From assembly GCF_900174485.1 (NCBI RefSeq), contig NZ_LT837803.1:1116001-1180000 (forward strand): 64,000 nucleotides of DNA. The letters run 5' to 3'. Under the pieces are notes generated by a model, which saw only the letters and a list, made by a program, of their open reading frames with translations, was not told the DNA's origin and searched no databases. Below, piece by piece: positions 29,738 through 39,096 of this stretch (positions are counted from its first letter, which is position 1; each line of letters starts with the position of its first letter). A program made the position numbers and the translations under genes. The stretch comes from Sterolibacterium denitrificans. Lineage in GTDB: Bacteria; Pseudomonadota; Gammaproteobacteria; Burkholderiales; Rhodocyclaceae.

Positions 29738-30588
29738 TGACTCCCTTGCGCCAGAGCTTCCGCCGATCCCGCAGCAGCGGTTTCTCGCTGGTCGAAATGA
29801 TCATGGTGATCGTCATCACCGGCATCATCGCCGGCATGGTGGCGGTGTTCATGTCCGGACCGCTGATGAGCTACGTCAGCGCCAGCCAGCGCGCCGACCT
29901 GACCGACACCGCCGACCTGGCCCTGCGCCGCCTGAGCCGCGAAATCCGCCAGGCCCTGCCCAACAGCCTGCGCGTGACCACGGCGGACGGCAATTACTGG
30001 ATCGAATTCATCGCCACCCGCGGCGGCGGCAGCTATCTGCCCAGCGCGGGATTGTTCAGTGCGGGCGCCTTCAATCTGACGGTCTCCAGCCAGATGCCGA
30101 GTAACCCGGCGATCGCCGCCAATGACTACATCGTCATCAACAACACCGGGAATGGCGACCAGAGCGCCTATGGCTGCAGCGGATTGGCCTACTGCAACAC
30201 CATGAACGTGACGGGCATCGCCGGTCAGCAGTTGGCCCTGACGCCGCTCAATGGCGGCCCGGCCTTCGCCTGGCCCGGTCCTTCGACCACGCGCTTCCAG
30301 GTCGTGCCGGCGGGCACCCGGGCGGTGGCCTACAGTTGTCCTGTCGGCACCGCCGGCCCGCTGCGTCGTTACTCGAACTATGGGCTGAACGGCACGCAGG
30401 CGGCCGCCATCGCCGCCGCCAAGGCCAGTGGCGGAAACCTCGTCGCCAACAACGCCCGCTGCAATGTGGTCTACCCGCCTTCGTTGCAAAGCTTCGGCGT
30501 GCTGGTGGTCACCCTGACCCTGACCGACCGCGCCGGCGACGAAAGCGTGACCCTGATGCGTGAAATCCACATCGACAACGCGCTATGA
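29734..30588 (+). CDS. mshO: Prepilin-like protein, MshO type
   Basis: 284 residues with prepilin site SSGFSLVEMIMVIVITGIIA, a pseudopilin of GspJ/PilW size. After the helix comes ADTADLALRRLSREIRQALP, the conserved N-terminal region of this class. Cys residues in YGCSGLAYCN and SCPVGT suggest disulfides. The ATG at 29734 overlaps the mshD stop; its stop overlaps mshP (ATGA). Confidence 0.8.
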   Translation: MMTPLRQSFRRSRSSGFSLVEMIMVIVITGIIAGMVAVFMSGPLMSYVSASQRADLTDTADLALRRLSREIRQALPNSLRVTTADGNYWIEFIATRGGGSYLPSAGLFSAGAFNLTVSSQMPSNPAIAANDYIVINNTGNGDQSAYGCSGLAYCNTMNVTGIAGQQLALTPLNGGPAFAWPGPSTTRFQVVPAGTRAVAYSCPVGTAGPLRRYSNYGLNGTQAAAIAAAKASGGNLVANNARCNVVYPPSLQSFGVLVVTLTLTDRAGDESVTLMREIHIDNAL

Positions 30589-31067
30589 AACTCCGCCCGC
30601 ACAACAAGCCTGCGCATTCCGCTCACACCGCGCGCCCTGCCGGTTTCGCCATGATCTCGGCGATCTTCATCCTCGTCGTGCTGGCCGCGCTGGGCGCCTT
30701 CGGCGTCGGCATCGCCAGCATGCAGCACATGAGTTCTGCTCTGGATGTAGAGAGTGCACGCATCCTGCATGTGGCGCGTTCCGGCCTGGAAGTGGGCGCC
30801 TACCATGTCACACAAAATGGCGAATGTGACTCTCCCTCGTACAACGATACCCTACCGGATACGGCCGATACCATGCAGGGCATTACCGTCACCGTCACTT
30901 GCAGCAAATCCGGGATGTATTACCGGCTGCTGTCCACGGCCTGCAATCAGCCGTCTGGCGGCGCCTGCCCCAACACGGTCAATCCCTCGCCAACCTATGT
31001 CGAACGGCAGGTGGAAATGACCATCGTGTGTGACAAAGATCAACTGGGCACCTGCCCCGCGCCCTGA
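30585..31067 (+). CDS. mshP: MshP-like minor pilus protein (PilX type)
   Basis: 160 residues; N-terminus RPAGFAMISAIFILVVLAAL is a prepilin-like leader and helix in which the +5 Glu is replaced (FAMIS-), as in PilX/MshP proteins. A short body contains ARILHVARSGLEVGAYHVTQ, typical of the family, and paired cysteines near the C-terminus. It lies between mshO and mshQ, overlapping mshO by 4 bp. Confidence 0.78.
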   Translation: MKLRPHNKPAHSAHTARPAGFAMISAIFILVVLAALGAFGVGIASMQHMSSALDVESARILHVARSGLEVGAYHVTQNGECDSPSYNDTLPDTADTMQGITVTVTCSKSGMYYRLLSTACNQPSGGACPNTVNPSPTYVERQVEMTIVCDKDQLGTCPAP

Positions 31068-31136
31068 GCCTTGGGGTAGGATAAAGACGAGTGGCAGCCG
31101 TCGTATGTCGCTGCTTGCAAGAGGAGGCCGCCAAGC

Positions 31137-33134
31137 ATGATGCGCGCTACGCAAATCCAGAAAACGGAAGCTGAGTATCCGGCGCAGCCGGCACAGTCGA
31201 CACGTACCGGCATCTTCTCCGATCGCCTGTCCCTCATGCTGGCGATACTGGCCGTGCCGTTCGTGCTCAGTGGCTGTCCGGCGGATGTCACAGGTGGGTT
31301 TGCCGAGGCCGTCGAGGTAGGCGGCGCGCTGGGCTCGAACATCTACACCAAGGTTGCGGCCCAGTCCTTTACGCTGGAGGTCATCGCAGGCGCCGTAAAG
31401 AGCGGCAACAAAGTTCTCTATGTCGATATCACGACCGGTCTGTGGCCTTTTCAAATCACGACGCGTTACTGGGCTCAGGGCGACTCCAAGATCGATCTCG
31501 TCGATGTGGAGGGCAAACCGGCTAACTTCTGCGGCACGATCGGTGATGCCAACCAGGTCGCCGGTGCCAGCTTGGCGGGAACTTCAGGCGTTGCCGCCTA
31601 TGGGGGTGGCAACAGCGGTCGTTATAACTGGACTGGCGGCGAACAAAGCAAGAAGCAATATACTTTCACGGTGCCCAATGCCGTTGCCAATGTGAGAGTG
31701 CGCATGTGGGGAAAGGCTTGCGCCGGGGCTAACTGCGCGGAAGGAACCTATTGTTCTGTTGACAGCTTTACCATCCGTCCGGCCAACTTCACCGTCGCCT
31801 CGACGCCCACCAGTGCCGCCACCCAGGTGGCGGGCGCCACGTATACGATGACGGTGACCGCCGTCAATTCCAGCGGCGCGACGACGACGAACTACAAGGG
31901 CAGCAACGTCAAGCCGAGCATCGACGCCAGCAAGCTCAAGGACTGGACCGGCGGCGCGATTCCGGGCGCCTCCTTTAGCGGGAGTCTCAGCGATGCCGTG
32001 AATGGCGTGGCGACGGGCAGCAACTTCGCATATACCGACTTCGGTCAACTGACGATCCCGGCGGGGAGCATCGTCGACAACAGTTTTTCGGGCAAATCCA
32101 ACGACATCGCCAATAACAACTGCATTGCCGGTTCGAGCTCGAACACGCTGTCCGGTGGCAAGTATGGCTGCAACATCGCCAATCAGGCCGCCGCGAGCAC
32201 GCCGCGCTTCGTACCGGACCACTACGAAGTCAACCATGTCTTCACGCCGGCCTGCGCCAGCGGCGCCTTCACCTATCTGGGCCAGCCCTTCGGCGCCCTG
32301 ACCTTGACCGTCGAGGCCAAGAACAGCGCCGGCAACAACATGACGCGCCTGACTGCCGGTGCGCCCAGCAAGCCGACCATCAGTGTCGCCGAGAAAAATT
32401 CGGGCACGCTGCTGGGCACCTATACGAAGGATGGTTCCAGCGGTACCGTCCCGGTGACGCTGACCACGCCCGAATGGCCCGTCGACGGTACCACCGGCGG
32501 CCGATACGCGAACCTCTCGAAAGCCACCCTGCGGCCGGCGGCGGAAGTCCTGTACGACGACTTTGCCCTGACCACCACCGTGACCGATGCCGATAGCCGC
32601 AAGATCGAGAAATGCAATGGCAGCACCGTTGTCGCAACCACCTCCTGCACCTCTGCGCCGACCAAGCTGCGCTATGGCTTGCTCGAACTGAGCGACGGCC
32701 TGGGCGCGGCGGGACTGCCTGCCGCCATCCGGGTGCGCGCCCTGTACTGGAACGGCACGGCCTTCGTGCAGAACACGGCGGATTCCTGCACGACCATCGA
32801 GAACAACGGCAACACCATCGCCAGCAACCTTGTCGGCAGTACGCTGACCGGTCTGCTGTCGAAGAACGACAGCACCATGTTGACCAACGGGGTCGGCGCG
32901 CTGATGATCGGTTCGCAGGATGACAAGACTGGCAGCGCCCCGATTGCCCTCAAGCTCGGCAGCAGCAACAACAATTGCATTTCCGCCACCACCAGCGGCG
33001 CCGGCACGCTGAATGCGCTCAGCGATCATCTGGGTAGTTATTCCTGCTGGGGCAGCCTCAGCAAGGATCCGAGCGCGACCGTCAGCTTCGGCACCCTGCG
33101 CACGCCCTACATCTACCGCAGCGAGAAGTTCTGA
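31137..33134 (+). CDS. mshQ: MshQ-like surface protein with C-terminal DUF6701-type domain
   Basis: 665 residues with GAGGAGG 9 bases before the start. A hydrophobic export segment ends in a lipobox-like LSGC (about residue 46), unlike the longer tip-type MshQ. The body is Thr/Ser/Gly-rich beta sandwich sequence; the C-terminal third has the DUF6701 hallmarks KLRYGLLELSDGLGAAGLPA, ALYWNGTAFVQNTADSCTTI and a final YSCWGS. In MSHA systems this is the last and largest gene and likely sits at the pilus tip or on the surface. Shorter than Vibrio MshQ. Confidence 0.8.
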   Translation: MMRATQIQKTEAEYPAQPAQSTRTGIFSDRLSLMLAILAVPFVLSGCPADVTGGFAEAVEVGGALGSNIYTKVAAQSFTLEVIAGAVKSGNKVLYVDITTGLWPFQITTRYWAQGDSKIDLVDVEGKPANFCGTIGDANQVAGASLAGTSGVAAYGGGNSGRYNWTGGEQSKKQYTFTVPNAVANVRVRMWGKACAGANCAEGTYCSVDSFTIRPANFTVASTPTSAATQVAGATYTMTVTAVNSSGATTTNYKGSNVKPSIDASKLKDWTGGAIPGASFSGSLSDAVNGVATGSNFAYTDFGQLTIPAGSIVDNSFSGKSNDIANNNCIAGSSSNTLSGGKYGCNIANQAAASTPRFVPDHYEVNHVFTPACASGAFTYLGQPFGALTLTVEAKNSAGNNMTRLTAGAPSKPTISVAEKNSGTLLGTYTKDGSSGTVPVTLTTPEWPVDGTTGGRYANLSKATLRPAAEVLYDDFALTTTVTDADSRKIEKCNGSTVVATTSCTSAPTKLRYGLLELSDGLGAAGLPAAIRVRALYWNGTAFVQNTADSCTTIENNGNTIASNLVGSTLTGLLSKNDSTMLTNGVGALMIGSQDDKTGSAPIALKLGSSNNNCISATTSGAGTLNALSDHLGSYSCWGSLSKDPSATVSFGTLRTPYIYRSEKF

Positions 33135-33138
33135 AGCG

Positions 33139-33453
33139 CTACCTGCCGGCAACGGCAAGTACAGCCTGCGGATTCGTGCTTGCGATCGCCAGCAATGTGC
33201 GGACGGTACCGCTCGGTTGCTTGCGGCCTTGCTCCCAGCCTTGCAAGGTGCGAACGGACACGCCAATGAGGGCTGCAAACTGGGACTGGGACAGCCCCGT
33301 TTTCTTGCGCGCCTCGATCACCGGCGATGTAACGACACGAACATGACCCGCCTTCATTTCGCGTACCGACTGCAAAAGCTCGGCTGCAAGATCGCGTTTG
33401 GCTTCATAGGCTGCCAGTTCGGATTTGGTCAGCGGCTTACTCTTCGAGGACAC
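33139..33453 (-). CDS. XRE-family antitoxin (NadS/HigA type), toxin partner truncated
   Basis: 104 residues, GTG start at 33453. The C-terminal half is a Cro/C1 helix-turn-helix (SPVIEARKKTGLSQSQFAAL, IGVSVRTLQGWEQGRKQPSG). Type II antitoxin and autorepressor by family. The start overlaps the end of a RelE/HigB-type toxin remnant by 17 bp, the same overlap as the intact module next to it. With no working toxin it may persist as a regulator or be decaying. Confidence 0.85.
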   Translation of the reverse strand: MSSKSKPLTKSELAAYEAKRDLAAELLQSVREMKAGHVRVVTSPVIEARKKTGLSQSQFAALIGVSVRTLQGWEQGRKQPSGTVRTLLAIASTNPQAVLAVAGR

Positions 33454-33580
33454 GGCGAATCTCCTTCAACTTGGGGCCGGTGATGTTGTCGGTTTTCGAC
33501 TTCGCATACAGCGTGAGTAAAACAACTTCACCTTCTGTGTTGCGAGTGAAATAGATCACCCGCACGCCGCCCAGACTATC
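33437..33580 (-). pseudogene. RelE/HigB-type toxin, C-terminal remnant
   Basis: A 47-codon open stretch encodes DSLGGVRVIYFTRNTEGEVV followed by LLTLYAKSKTDNI and a C-terminal helix, the last two thirds of the RelE/HigB fold (GGxRVIYxxR then LLxxYAKxxxxN). An in-frame TGA at 33581-33583 closes it and no start is present; the N-terminal half is missing. Only about 30 bp separate it from the next antitoxin, so a deletion probably removed the front of the toxin. Confidence 0.75.
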
Positions 33581-33611
33581 TCAAATAGATTTTGAGCAGC
33601 CATCTCGCGCA

Positions 33612-33914
33612 TCAGGTGATCGCCTGCAAGCCCTTGTCAGCGATGAGGTTGAGCAGTTTGAGCGCCGGGCCGGTGGGGCGGGTCTCGCCTTGCTCCCACT
33701 TGCGCACGGTCGATGCCGACGTATGCAGATGGAGCGCGAATACCGGCTGGCTGAACTTCAAGCCTTCGCGCAGGCGCTTGATGTCGGTAGCGCTGAATTT
33801 CCGCACTGGTGGCGGGCAAATCGCGTCGAATTCGCGCATCGTCACCTTGCTGACCGCTCCGGCTTCATGGAGCGCAGCCAGGTCGCTGCGCAATGATTCA
33901 ATGATCTTGCTCAC
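33612..33914 (-). CDS. XRE-family antitoxin of intact RelE-type module
   Basis: 100 residues, GTG start. The HTH (VRKFSATDIKRLREGLKFSQ, PVFALHLHTSASTVRKWEQG) is of the NadS/HigA2 class. It follows the toxin with a 17-bp overlap, a toxin-first order seen in HigBA-like operons. It should neutralise the toxin and repress the operon by binding the dyad at 34291-34317. Confidence 0.87.
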   Translation of the reverse strand: MSKIIESLRSDLAALHEAGAVSKVTMREFDAICPPPVRKFSATDIKRLREGLKFSQPVFALHLHTSASTVRKWEQGETRPTGPALKLLNLIADKGLQAIT

Positions 33915-34281
33915 AATGTACCTCCGTTAAAACGCCTGACTGCAATGCCTGCGATAAGGCTTCACCGGACAGTTCCAGAAACACCCTGCCGGCAAATTGC
34001 AGCGCCTTTTTCTCTTCCTGGGTGATGTTCGCCTTGTCGCTCTTGGGAAAACCGTGCAGGAATACATAGCGATCGCCGATCCTGGCTGACAGTAGCGTGC
34101 GATAGCCGCCGCTCTTGCCGCTACCTGGGCGAGCTACCCGCTTCTTGTAGAGGAAGCCACCCAAGTCTGCGTCGATCAGACCGTCTTCCATTTCCTTGAT
34201 CGCTTTGCACAACGCGGTATCGGGCAGATTTTCCCTGGCCTGCCATCGTGCAAAGTCCTTCCGCTTGAGAATATTCGTCAT
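33898..34281 (-). CDS. RelE-like toxin of type II toxin-antitoxin system
   Basis: 127 residues. The centre is diagnostic: DLGGFLYKKRVARPGSGKSG then GYRTLLSARIGDRYVFLHGF and PKSDKANI, matching the RelE-like family whose members cut or block mRNA at the ribosome. Start at 34281 (MTNILKRKDFARWQ) is next to a dyad promoter. A much longer open frame upstream runs through the REP-like element and is not coding. The following antitoxin overlaps it. Confidence 0.88.
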   Translation of the reverse strand: MTNILKRKDFARWQARENLPDTALCKAIKEMEDGLIDADLGGFLYKKRVARPGSGKSGGYRTLLSARIGDRYVFLHGFPKSDKANITQEEKKALQFAGRVFLELSGEALSQALQSGVLTEVHCEQDH

Positions 34282-34290
34282 TTCGATCTC

Positions 34291-34317
34291 AAAACATACC
34301 CGAAACGGGCATGTTTT
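34291..34317. promoter_or_regulatory. Operator dyad of the toxin-antitoxin operon
   Basis: AAACATACCCG and CGGGCATGTTT form an 11-bp inverted repeat (one mismatch) around a 3-nt centre, 10 bp upstream of the toxin start. This is the expected place and size of an XRE antitoxin operator. Confidence 0.7.
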
Positions 34318-34468
34318 CCAATATATCACCATGATGTCGCCACGAAAAGAGTTCCTGGGAAACGCTGCTCTTCGACAAGCCTGGGACGCGAAGACGCGTA
34401 TGCCCGGTAAGGTCGAGGCGGGTGGTCGCAAGGCTTTTGGCGTCTGGCGCGCTCTCGAAGCTTCACCT

Positions 34469-34545
34469 AAAAACCACACATTCGTCGTCCCCGCGAAAGC
34501 GGGGGCCCAGGGACGTACTGGATTCCCGCCTACGCGGGAATGACG
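34469..34545. repeat. REP-like repeat, copy 1
   Basis: A 77-bp unit starting AAAAACCACACATT and holding two hairpins: CCCCGCGAAAGCGGGG and GATTCCCGCCTACGCGGGAAT, ending ATGACG. The same unit recurs at 60776-60852 with a few substitutions, and related hairpins occur at 38999-39088. Translated fragments of this repeat (HSRVGGNP, AFAGTT) are a known source of false ORFs in beta- and gammaproteobacteria. Confidence 0.85.
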
Positions 34546-34571
34546 CCGTATCCGCATCATGCTGAAATAAA

Positions 34572-34607
34572 AAACCGCCGGACGCTGCAGCCAGCGTCCG
34601 GCGGTTT
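34572..34607 (-). terminator. Intrinsic terminator of katA
   Basis: A perfect 16-bp stem (AAACCGCCGGACGCTG / CAGCGTCCGGCGGTTT) with a 4-nt loop, followed on the minus strand by TTTTTTATTT. It lies 59 bp after the katA stop. Confidence 0.92.
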
Positions 34608-34666
34608 GGATGGTTGGATGGCAGGTTCAGCGGAACGGCATCTTCTGTTTCATCCGTTCCACCGAT

Positions 34667-36130
34667 TTACTTCGCTTGCGGAATCTCGTTGGTCGGGATG
34701 CCGCAGGCGTCGGCCACGCCCTTGCCGTAGGCCGGATCGGCCTGCCAGCAGTTGCCGATGTGGCGGATCTTGATTTCGCGCGGCGCATCGCCCAGGGCGC
34801 GGGCGGTGTTTTCGAACAGCTGCTTTTGCTGGGCCGGCGTCATCAGGCGGAACAGGGCGCGCGGCTGGCTGTAGTAGTCGGCGTCATCCTCGCGGAAGTT
34901 CCAGTGATCCGCCGCGCCGTCGAGTGCCAGCGGCGGCTCGCGGAAGTCGGGCTGTTCCTGCCATTCGCCGTAGCCGTTCGGCTCGTAGCCCAGCGTGCTG
35001 CCGTAGTTGCTGTCGACGCGCATGGCGCCGTCGCGATGGTAGCTGTGCACCGGGCAGCGCGCGGCGTTCACCGGGATCAGGCCGTGATTCACTCCCAGAC
35101 GGTAGCGTTGGGCATCGCCGTAGGAGAACAGCCGGCCCTGCAGCATCTTGTCGGGCGAGAAGCCGATGCCGGGCACCACGTTGGCGGGATTGAAGGCGAC
35201 CTGTTCGACTTCGGCAAAGTAGTTTGCCGGGTTACGGTTCAGTTCCATGACGCCGACTTCGATCAGCGGGTAGTCCTTGTGCGGCCAGACCTTGGTCAGA
35301 TCGAAGGGGTGGTAGGGTACCTTGGCGGCATCCTGCTCGGGCATGATCTGCACGTAGAGCGTCCACTTCGGGAATTCACCGCGCTCGATGGCTTCGTACA
35401 GATCGCGCTGGTGGGTTTCGCGGCACTGGCCGACGGCGGCGGCCGCTTCTTCGTCGGTCATGTTCTTGATGCCCTGCTGGGTTCTGAAATGGAATTTCAC
35501 CCAGTGGCGTTCGTTCTTCGCATTGATGAAGCTGAAGGTGTGCGAGCCGAAGCCGTGCATGTGGCGGTAGCTGGCCGGGATGCCGCGATCGGACATGACC
35601 ACGGTGACCTGGTGCAGGGCTTCGGGCAGCAGGGTCCAGAAATCCCAGTTGTTTTTCGCGCTGCGCAGGTTGGTGCGCGGGTCACGCTTGACGGCATGGT
35701 TGAGGTCGGGGAACTTCAGCGGATCGCGCAGGAAGAATACCGGCGTGTTGTTGCCGGCCAGATCCCAGTTGCCTTCCTCGGTGTAGAACTTGATGGCGAA
35801 GCCGCGGATGTCGCGCTCGGCGTCGGCCGCGCCGCGCTCGCCGGCAACGGTCGAGAATCGCACGAACAGATCGGTTTTCTTGCCCACCTGGCTGAAGATC
35901 TTGGCGCGGGTGTATTTGGTGATGTCGTGCGTCACGGTGAATGTGCCGTAGGCGCCAGAGCCCTTGGCGTGCATGCGCCGCTCGGGGATCACTTCGCGGT
36001 CGAAGTGGGCGAGTTTTTCCAGGAACCAGACATCCTGCAGTAGTTGCGGGCCGCGTGGGCCGGCGGTCGTCACGTTCTGATTGTCGACGACCGGACAGCC
36101 GGCGGCGGTGGTGAGTTTCTTCTCGGTCAT
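34667..36130 (-). CDS. katA: Heme catalase (small-subunit, clade 3 type)
   Basis: 487 residues. Catalytic His in [20 protein letters not shown], Asn in the distal pocket region ([20 protein letters not shown]), and the proximal heme ligand Tyr in [20 protein letters not shown]. It degrades hydrogen peroxide. Start 36130 ([11 protein letters not shown]) has AGGAG 7 bases upstream. No clear OxyR dyad was found upstream, only a weak TACTAT -10-like element near a 9-bp repeat. It has its own strong terminator, so it is a single-gene unit downstream of ahpCF. Confidence 0.95.
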   Translation of the reverse strand: MTEKKLTTAAGCPVVDNQNVTTAGPRGPQLLQDVWFLEKLAHFDREVIPERRMHAKGSGAYGTFTVTHDITKYTRAKIFSQVGKKTDLFVRFSTVAGERGAADAERDIRGFAIKFYTEEGNWDLAGNNTPVFFLRDPLKFPDLNHAVKRDPRTNLRSAKNNWDFWTLLPEALHQVTVVMSDRGIPASYRHMHGFGSHTFSFINAKNERHWVKFHFRTQQGIKNMTDEEAAAAVGQCRETHQRDLYEAIERGEFPKWTLYVQIMPEQDAAKVPYHPFDLTKVWPHKDYPLIEVGVMELNRNPANYFAEVEQVAFNPANVVPGIGFSPDKMLQGRLFSYGDAQRYRLGVNHGLIPVNAARCPVHSYHRDGAMRVDSNYGSTLGYEPNGYGEWQEQPDFREPPLALDGAADHWNFREDDADYYSQPRALFRLMTPAQQKQLFENTARALGDAPREIKIRHIGNCWQADPAYGKGVADACGIPTNEIPQAK

Positions 36131-36332
36131 GGCAATGCTCCTCAGGGTTGGAAAAATGAAGGATCGGGATGCGGGAGGGCTGGGTTCGGGGTGCCGTGGC
36201 GCGGCCTGCTGCAGTCCGTACAATCCGCACAGTCTATAGTACGGTGCGATATTCTGCCGCGTTGCGCGGAAGCTGCCGGGTGCCGGGCCGGCATGGCGCG
36301 ATGCGTGCCGTTCCGGCGCATGAACGGGTGCT

Positions 36333-37928
36333 TCATGCCACCCGTCTTTCTGCGGCAGGCGCTTCCGGCACCGAGCTGCGGATCAGGTGATCGAAGGCCG
36401 AGAGGCTGGCCTTCGCGCCTTCGCCCATGGCGATGACGATCTGCTTGTAAGGCACGGTGGTCGCATCGCCGGCGGCAAAAATGCCGGGCAGCGAGGTCTG
36501 CCCGCGCGCATCGACTTCGATTTCGCCGCGCGGGCTGAGCGCGACGCTGCCTTTCAGCCAGTCGGTGTTCGGCAGCAGGCCGATCTGCACGAAGATGCCG
36601 TCGAGCGCCAGTTTGTGCATGGCGTCGCTGGTGCGATCCTTGTAGATCAGGCCGGTGACCTTGCTGCCGTCGCCCTGGACCTCGCTGGTCAGCGCGCTGG
36701 TGATGATGTCCACGTTGGGCAGGCTCTTCAGCTTGTTCTGCAGTACGCTGTCGGCGCGCAACTGAGCGTCGAATTCGATCAGGGTGACGTGGCTGACCAC
36801 GCCGGCCAGGTCGATGGCCGCCTCGACGCCGGAGTTGCCGCCGCCGATCACCGCCACGCGCTTGCCCTTGAACAGCGGGCCGTCGCAGTGCGGGCAATAG
36901 GCCACGCCGCGGCCGCGGTATTCCTGCTCGCCGGGCACGTTCATCTCGCGCCAGCGCGCGCCGGTGGCGAGGATCACGCTACGGCTTTTCAGCGTCGCGC
37001 CATTGGCCAGGCGCACCTGCGCCAGACCGTCGGCGCCGGCGGGCACGAGCTTTTCGGCGCGTTGTAGATTCATGATGTCGACTTCATATTCCTTGACGTG
37101 CTGTTCGAGTGCCACGGCCAGCTTGGGGCCTTCGGTATGGGTGACCGAAATGAGGTTTTCGATGGCCAGGGTGTCGAGCACCTGGCCGCCGAAACGCTCG
37201 GCCACCACGCCGGTGCGGATGCCCTTGCGGGCGGCGTAGATGGCTGCCGCGGCACCGGCCGGGCCGCCGCCGACGACGAGCACGTCGAAGGGCGCCATGG
37301 CATCGAGTTTGCCGGCCGCGCGGGCATCGGCGCCGACGTCGAGCTTGGCGAGAATTTCTTCGAGGCTGGTGCGGCCCTGGCAGAAGGCTTCATCCTGGCT
37401 GTCGCAGAAGACCATCGGCACGGCCATTACCTGACGGCGTTCGACTTCGTCCTGGAACAGGGCGCCATCGACCATGGTGCTTTCAAAACCGGGGTTCAGC
37501 ACGGCGATCAGGTTGAGCGCCTGCACCACGTCCGGGCAGTTGTGGCAGGACAGCGAGATGAAGGTTTCAAAGCGCATGCCGCCGGGCAGTTGGCGTATCT
37601 GCACGATGAGATCGGCATCGATCCTGGGTGGATGGCCGCCGACCTGCAGCAAGGCCAGCACCAGGGTGGTGAATTCATGGCCGAGCGGAATGGCGGCGAA
37701 ATGGATGCGCGGCGCCTGGCCCTGACGGGCGACGGAAAACGAGGGGCGGCGGCTGGCGCTGCCATCTTCGCGCAGGCTGACCTTGGGCGAGAGGCTGGCG
37801 ATATCCAGCAGCAGCTCGCGCAGCTCAAGCGCCTTCGGGCTGTCGTCGAGACTGGCGATCAGTTCGATGGGGTGGACCAGCTTGCCCAGATAGGCTTGCA
37901 ACTGGTTCTTGAGGTTGGCGTCGAGCAT
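36333..37928 (-). CDS. ahpF: Alkyl hydroperoxide reductase subunit F
   Basis: 531 residues. N-terminal tandem thioredoxin-like domain with CxxC in [20 protein letters not shown]-binding [19 protein letters not shown], thioredoxin-reductase CxxC in [20 protein letters not shown] overlapping the NAD site [15 protein letters not shown], and C-terminal [20 protein letters not shown]. It passes electrons from NADH to AhpC. Start 37928 has GGAGAA upstream. It follows ahpC after 171 bp that contain a hairpin. Confidence 0.96.
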   Translation of the reverse strand: MLDANLKNQLQAYLGKLVHPIELIASLDDSPKALELRELLLDIASLSPKVSLREDGSASRRPSFSVARQGQAPRIHFAAIPLGHEFTTLVLALLQVGGHPPRIDADLIVQIRQLPGGMRFETFISLSCHNCPDVVQALNLIAVLNPGFESTMVDGALFQDEVERRQVMAVPMVFCDSQDEAFCQGRTSLEEILAKLDVGADARAAGKLDAMAPFDVLVVGGGPAGAAAAIYAARKGIRTGVVAERFGGQVLDTLAIENLISVTHTEGPKLAVALEQHVKEYEVDIMNLQRAEKLVPAGADGLAQVRLANGATLKSRSVILATGARWREMNVPGEQEYRGRGVAYCPHCDGPLFKGKRVAVIGGGNSGVEAAIDLAGVVSHVTLIEFDAQLRADSVLQNKLKSLPNVDIITSALTSEVQGDGSKVTGLIYKDRTSDAMHKLALDGIFVQIGLLPNTDWLKGSVALSPRGEIEVDARGQTSLPGIFAAGDATTVPYKQIVIAMGEGAKASLSAFDHLIRSSVPEAPAAERRVA

Positions 37929-38049
37929 GCGGTTCTCCGTGATTCCGTCGTGTGGTGATGTTGTGATGTGATGTTTTGATCTTGGGGCTGTCGTTTCCGG
38001 GTGCCGGGTGTATTTCCGTCGCTGGCGGCGTCGCGTGCTCCCCTCCCGC

Positions 38050-38077
38050 ACTGCCCCCGCAGGCGCAGGGGCAGTGG
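38050..38077. other. Hairpin in the ahpC-ahpF spacer
   Basis: CACTGCCCC/GGGGCAGTG form a perfect 9-bp stem with a 10-nt loop, 22 bp after the ahpC stop. No T run follows on the minus strand. It could stabilise the ahpC part of the message or partly stop transcription, which would keep ahpF below ahpC. Confidence 0.6.
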
Positions 38078-38099
38078 ATGCAGGGAGACGGGACGCGCT

Positions 38100-38669
38100 T
38101 TAGATCTTGCCGACCAGGTCGAGCGAAGGCGCCAGGGTCTTCTCGCCTTCTTCCCACTTGGCCGGGCAGACTTCGCCCGGATGGTTGCGCACGTACTGGG
38201 CGGCCTTGATCTTGCGCAGCAGTTCGGCGGCATTGCGGCCGACGCCGCCGGCGTTGACTTCGATGATCTGGATCTTGCCGTCCGGGTCCATGACGAAGGT
38301 GCCGCGCTCGGCCAGGCCCTTGCTTTCGATCATCACGCCGAAGTTGCGGGTGACGGCGCCGGTCGGGTCGCCGATCATCGGAAACTGCAGCTTGCCGATG
38401 GTTTCCGAAGTGTCGTGCCAGGCCTTGTGGGTGAAATGGGTGTCGGTCGACACGGCGTAGATCTCGACGTCCAGCTTCTGGAATTTGGCGTAGTTGTCGG
38501 CCAGGTCGCCCAGCTCGGTCGGGCAGACGAAGGTGAAGTCGGCCGGGTAGAAAAAGACCACCGACCACTTGCCCTTCAGCGTGGCCTCGCTGACGTCCAC
38601 GAACTTGCCGTTGTGGTAGGCAGTGGCGTTGAAGGGAAGGATTTCGGTGTTGATCAGACTGGCGTTCAT
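38100..38669 (-). CDS. ahpC: Alkyl hydroperoxide reductase subunit C (peroxiredoxin)
   Basis: 189 residues, typical 2-Cys peroxiredoxin: peroxidatic Cys in [20 protein letters not shown] and resolving Cys in [13 protein letters not shown]. It reduces hydrogen peroxide and organic peroxides. AGGAG lies before the ATG. The promoter with an OxyR-type site is 50-120 bp upstream. Confidence 0.97.
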   Translation of the reverse strand: MNASLINTEILPFNATAYHNGKFVDVSEATLKGKWSVVFFYPADFTFVCPTELGDLADNYAKFQKLDVEIYAVSTDTHFTHKAWHDTSETIGKLQFPMIGDPTGAVTRNFGVMIESKGLAERGTFVMDPDGKIQIIEVNAGGVGRNAAELLRKIKAAQYVRNHPGEVCPAKWEEGEKTLAPSLDLVGKI

Positions 38670-38721
38670 CGTGTTCTCCTGTGGAGGGTTGGAAGATGTG
38701 TTGGGGTGTTGCTGGAAGGCA

Positions 38722-38786
38722 TATTAAGAAAGTACGGAGATTAGGTCTAATTGATTGTTGGAATGTGGTTGATAGCTGTTGGCTAT
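38722..38786 (-). promoter_or_regulatory. ahpC promoter with OxyR-type tandem dyad
   Basis: On the minus strand ATAGCCAACAGCTAT (38786-38772) matches the OxyR half-site ATAG-N7-CTAT exactly. After 7 bp comes a second, weaker dyad ATTCCAACAATCAAT (38764-38750), giving the N7 spacing of a full OxyR site. TTAGAC (38750-38745) and TTAATA (38727-38722), 17 bp apart, form the promoter, so OxyR would touch the -35 as a class activator. Confidence 0.75.
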
Positions 38787-38998
38787 TAGTTGGCGAAATG
38801 GATGCCGGCGGACAGTACAGACGGTGCGCATGGGCGCATGGATGCCATTGCGTGGCCCATTGCGTGGCGGGTTCGTCGATATGCGAGAATTTGCGGCCTT
38901 CCACCTTTTCATTGATCACCGGTCAGTCGCTGGCCGCCGGCTGATCATCGACCTTCCTGATTGGCAATGAACGTCAGCAGAACTACAAACCGGTTCTC

Positions 38999-39088
38999 GT
39001 CATTCCCGCGAAAGCGCCCCGTAGGAAGTGCCCTTGGGGTGCGGGAATCCAGTATGTTCATGGATCCCCGCTTTCGCGGGGATGACGG
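38999..39088. repeat. REP-like repeat, copy 2 (divergent)
   Basis: Related to the 34.5 and 60.8 kb elements: CATTCCCGCGAAAGCG at the left, then GTGCGGGAATCCAGTATG, and a right hairpin ATCCCCGCTTTCGCGGGGAT ending GATGACGGC. The central part carries an extra GCGCCCCGTAGGAAGTGCCC insertion relative to the other copies. Confidence 0.75.
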
Positions 39089-39096
39089 CCAAAGCA

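Noticed and set aside
28549-33134. Type II secretion pseudopilin operon instead of MSHA
   Set aside because: Gene sizes and order, and the DUF6701-type protein at the end, fit mshC-D-O-P-Q; no GspG or GspK features are seen.
34331-34543. Plus-strand 70-codon frame beginning MMSPRKEFLGNAALRQAW
   Set aside because: Its last third is the translated REP-like repeat, there is no ribosome site, and the start lies next to the toxin-antitoxin promoter. The first 45 residues look protein-like and might be a remnant, but support is too thin.
36131-36332. OxyR site upstream of katA
   Set aside because: An ATAT...CTAT pair exists but with 9-bp rather than 7-bp spacing and no second dyad; it overlaps one of the 9-bp arrays.
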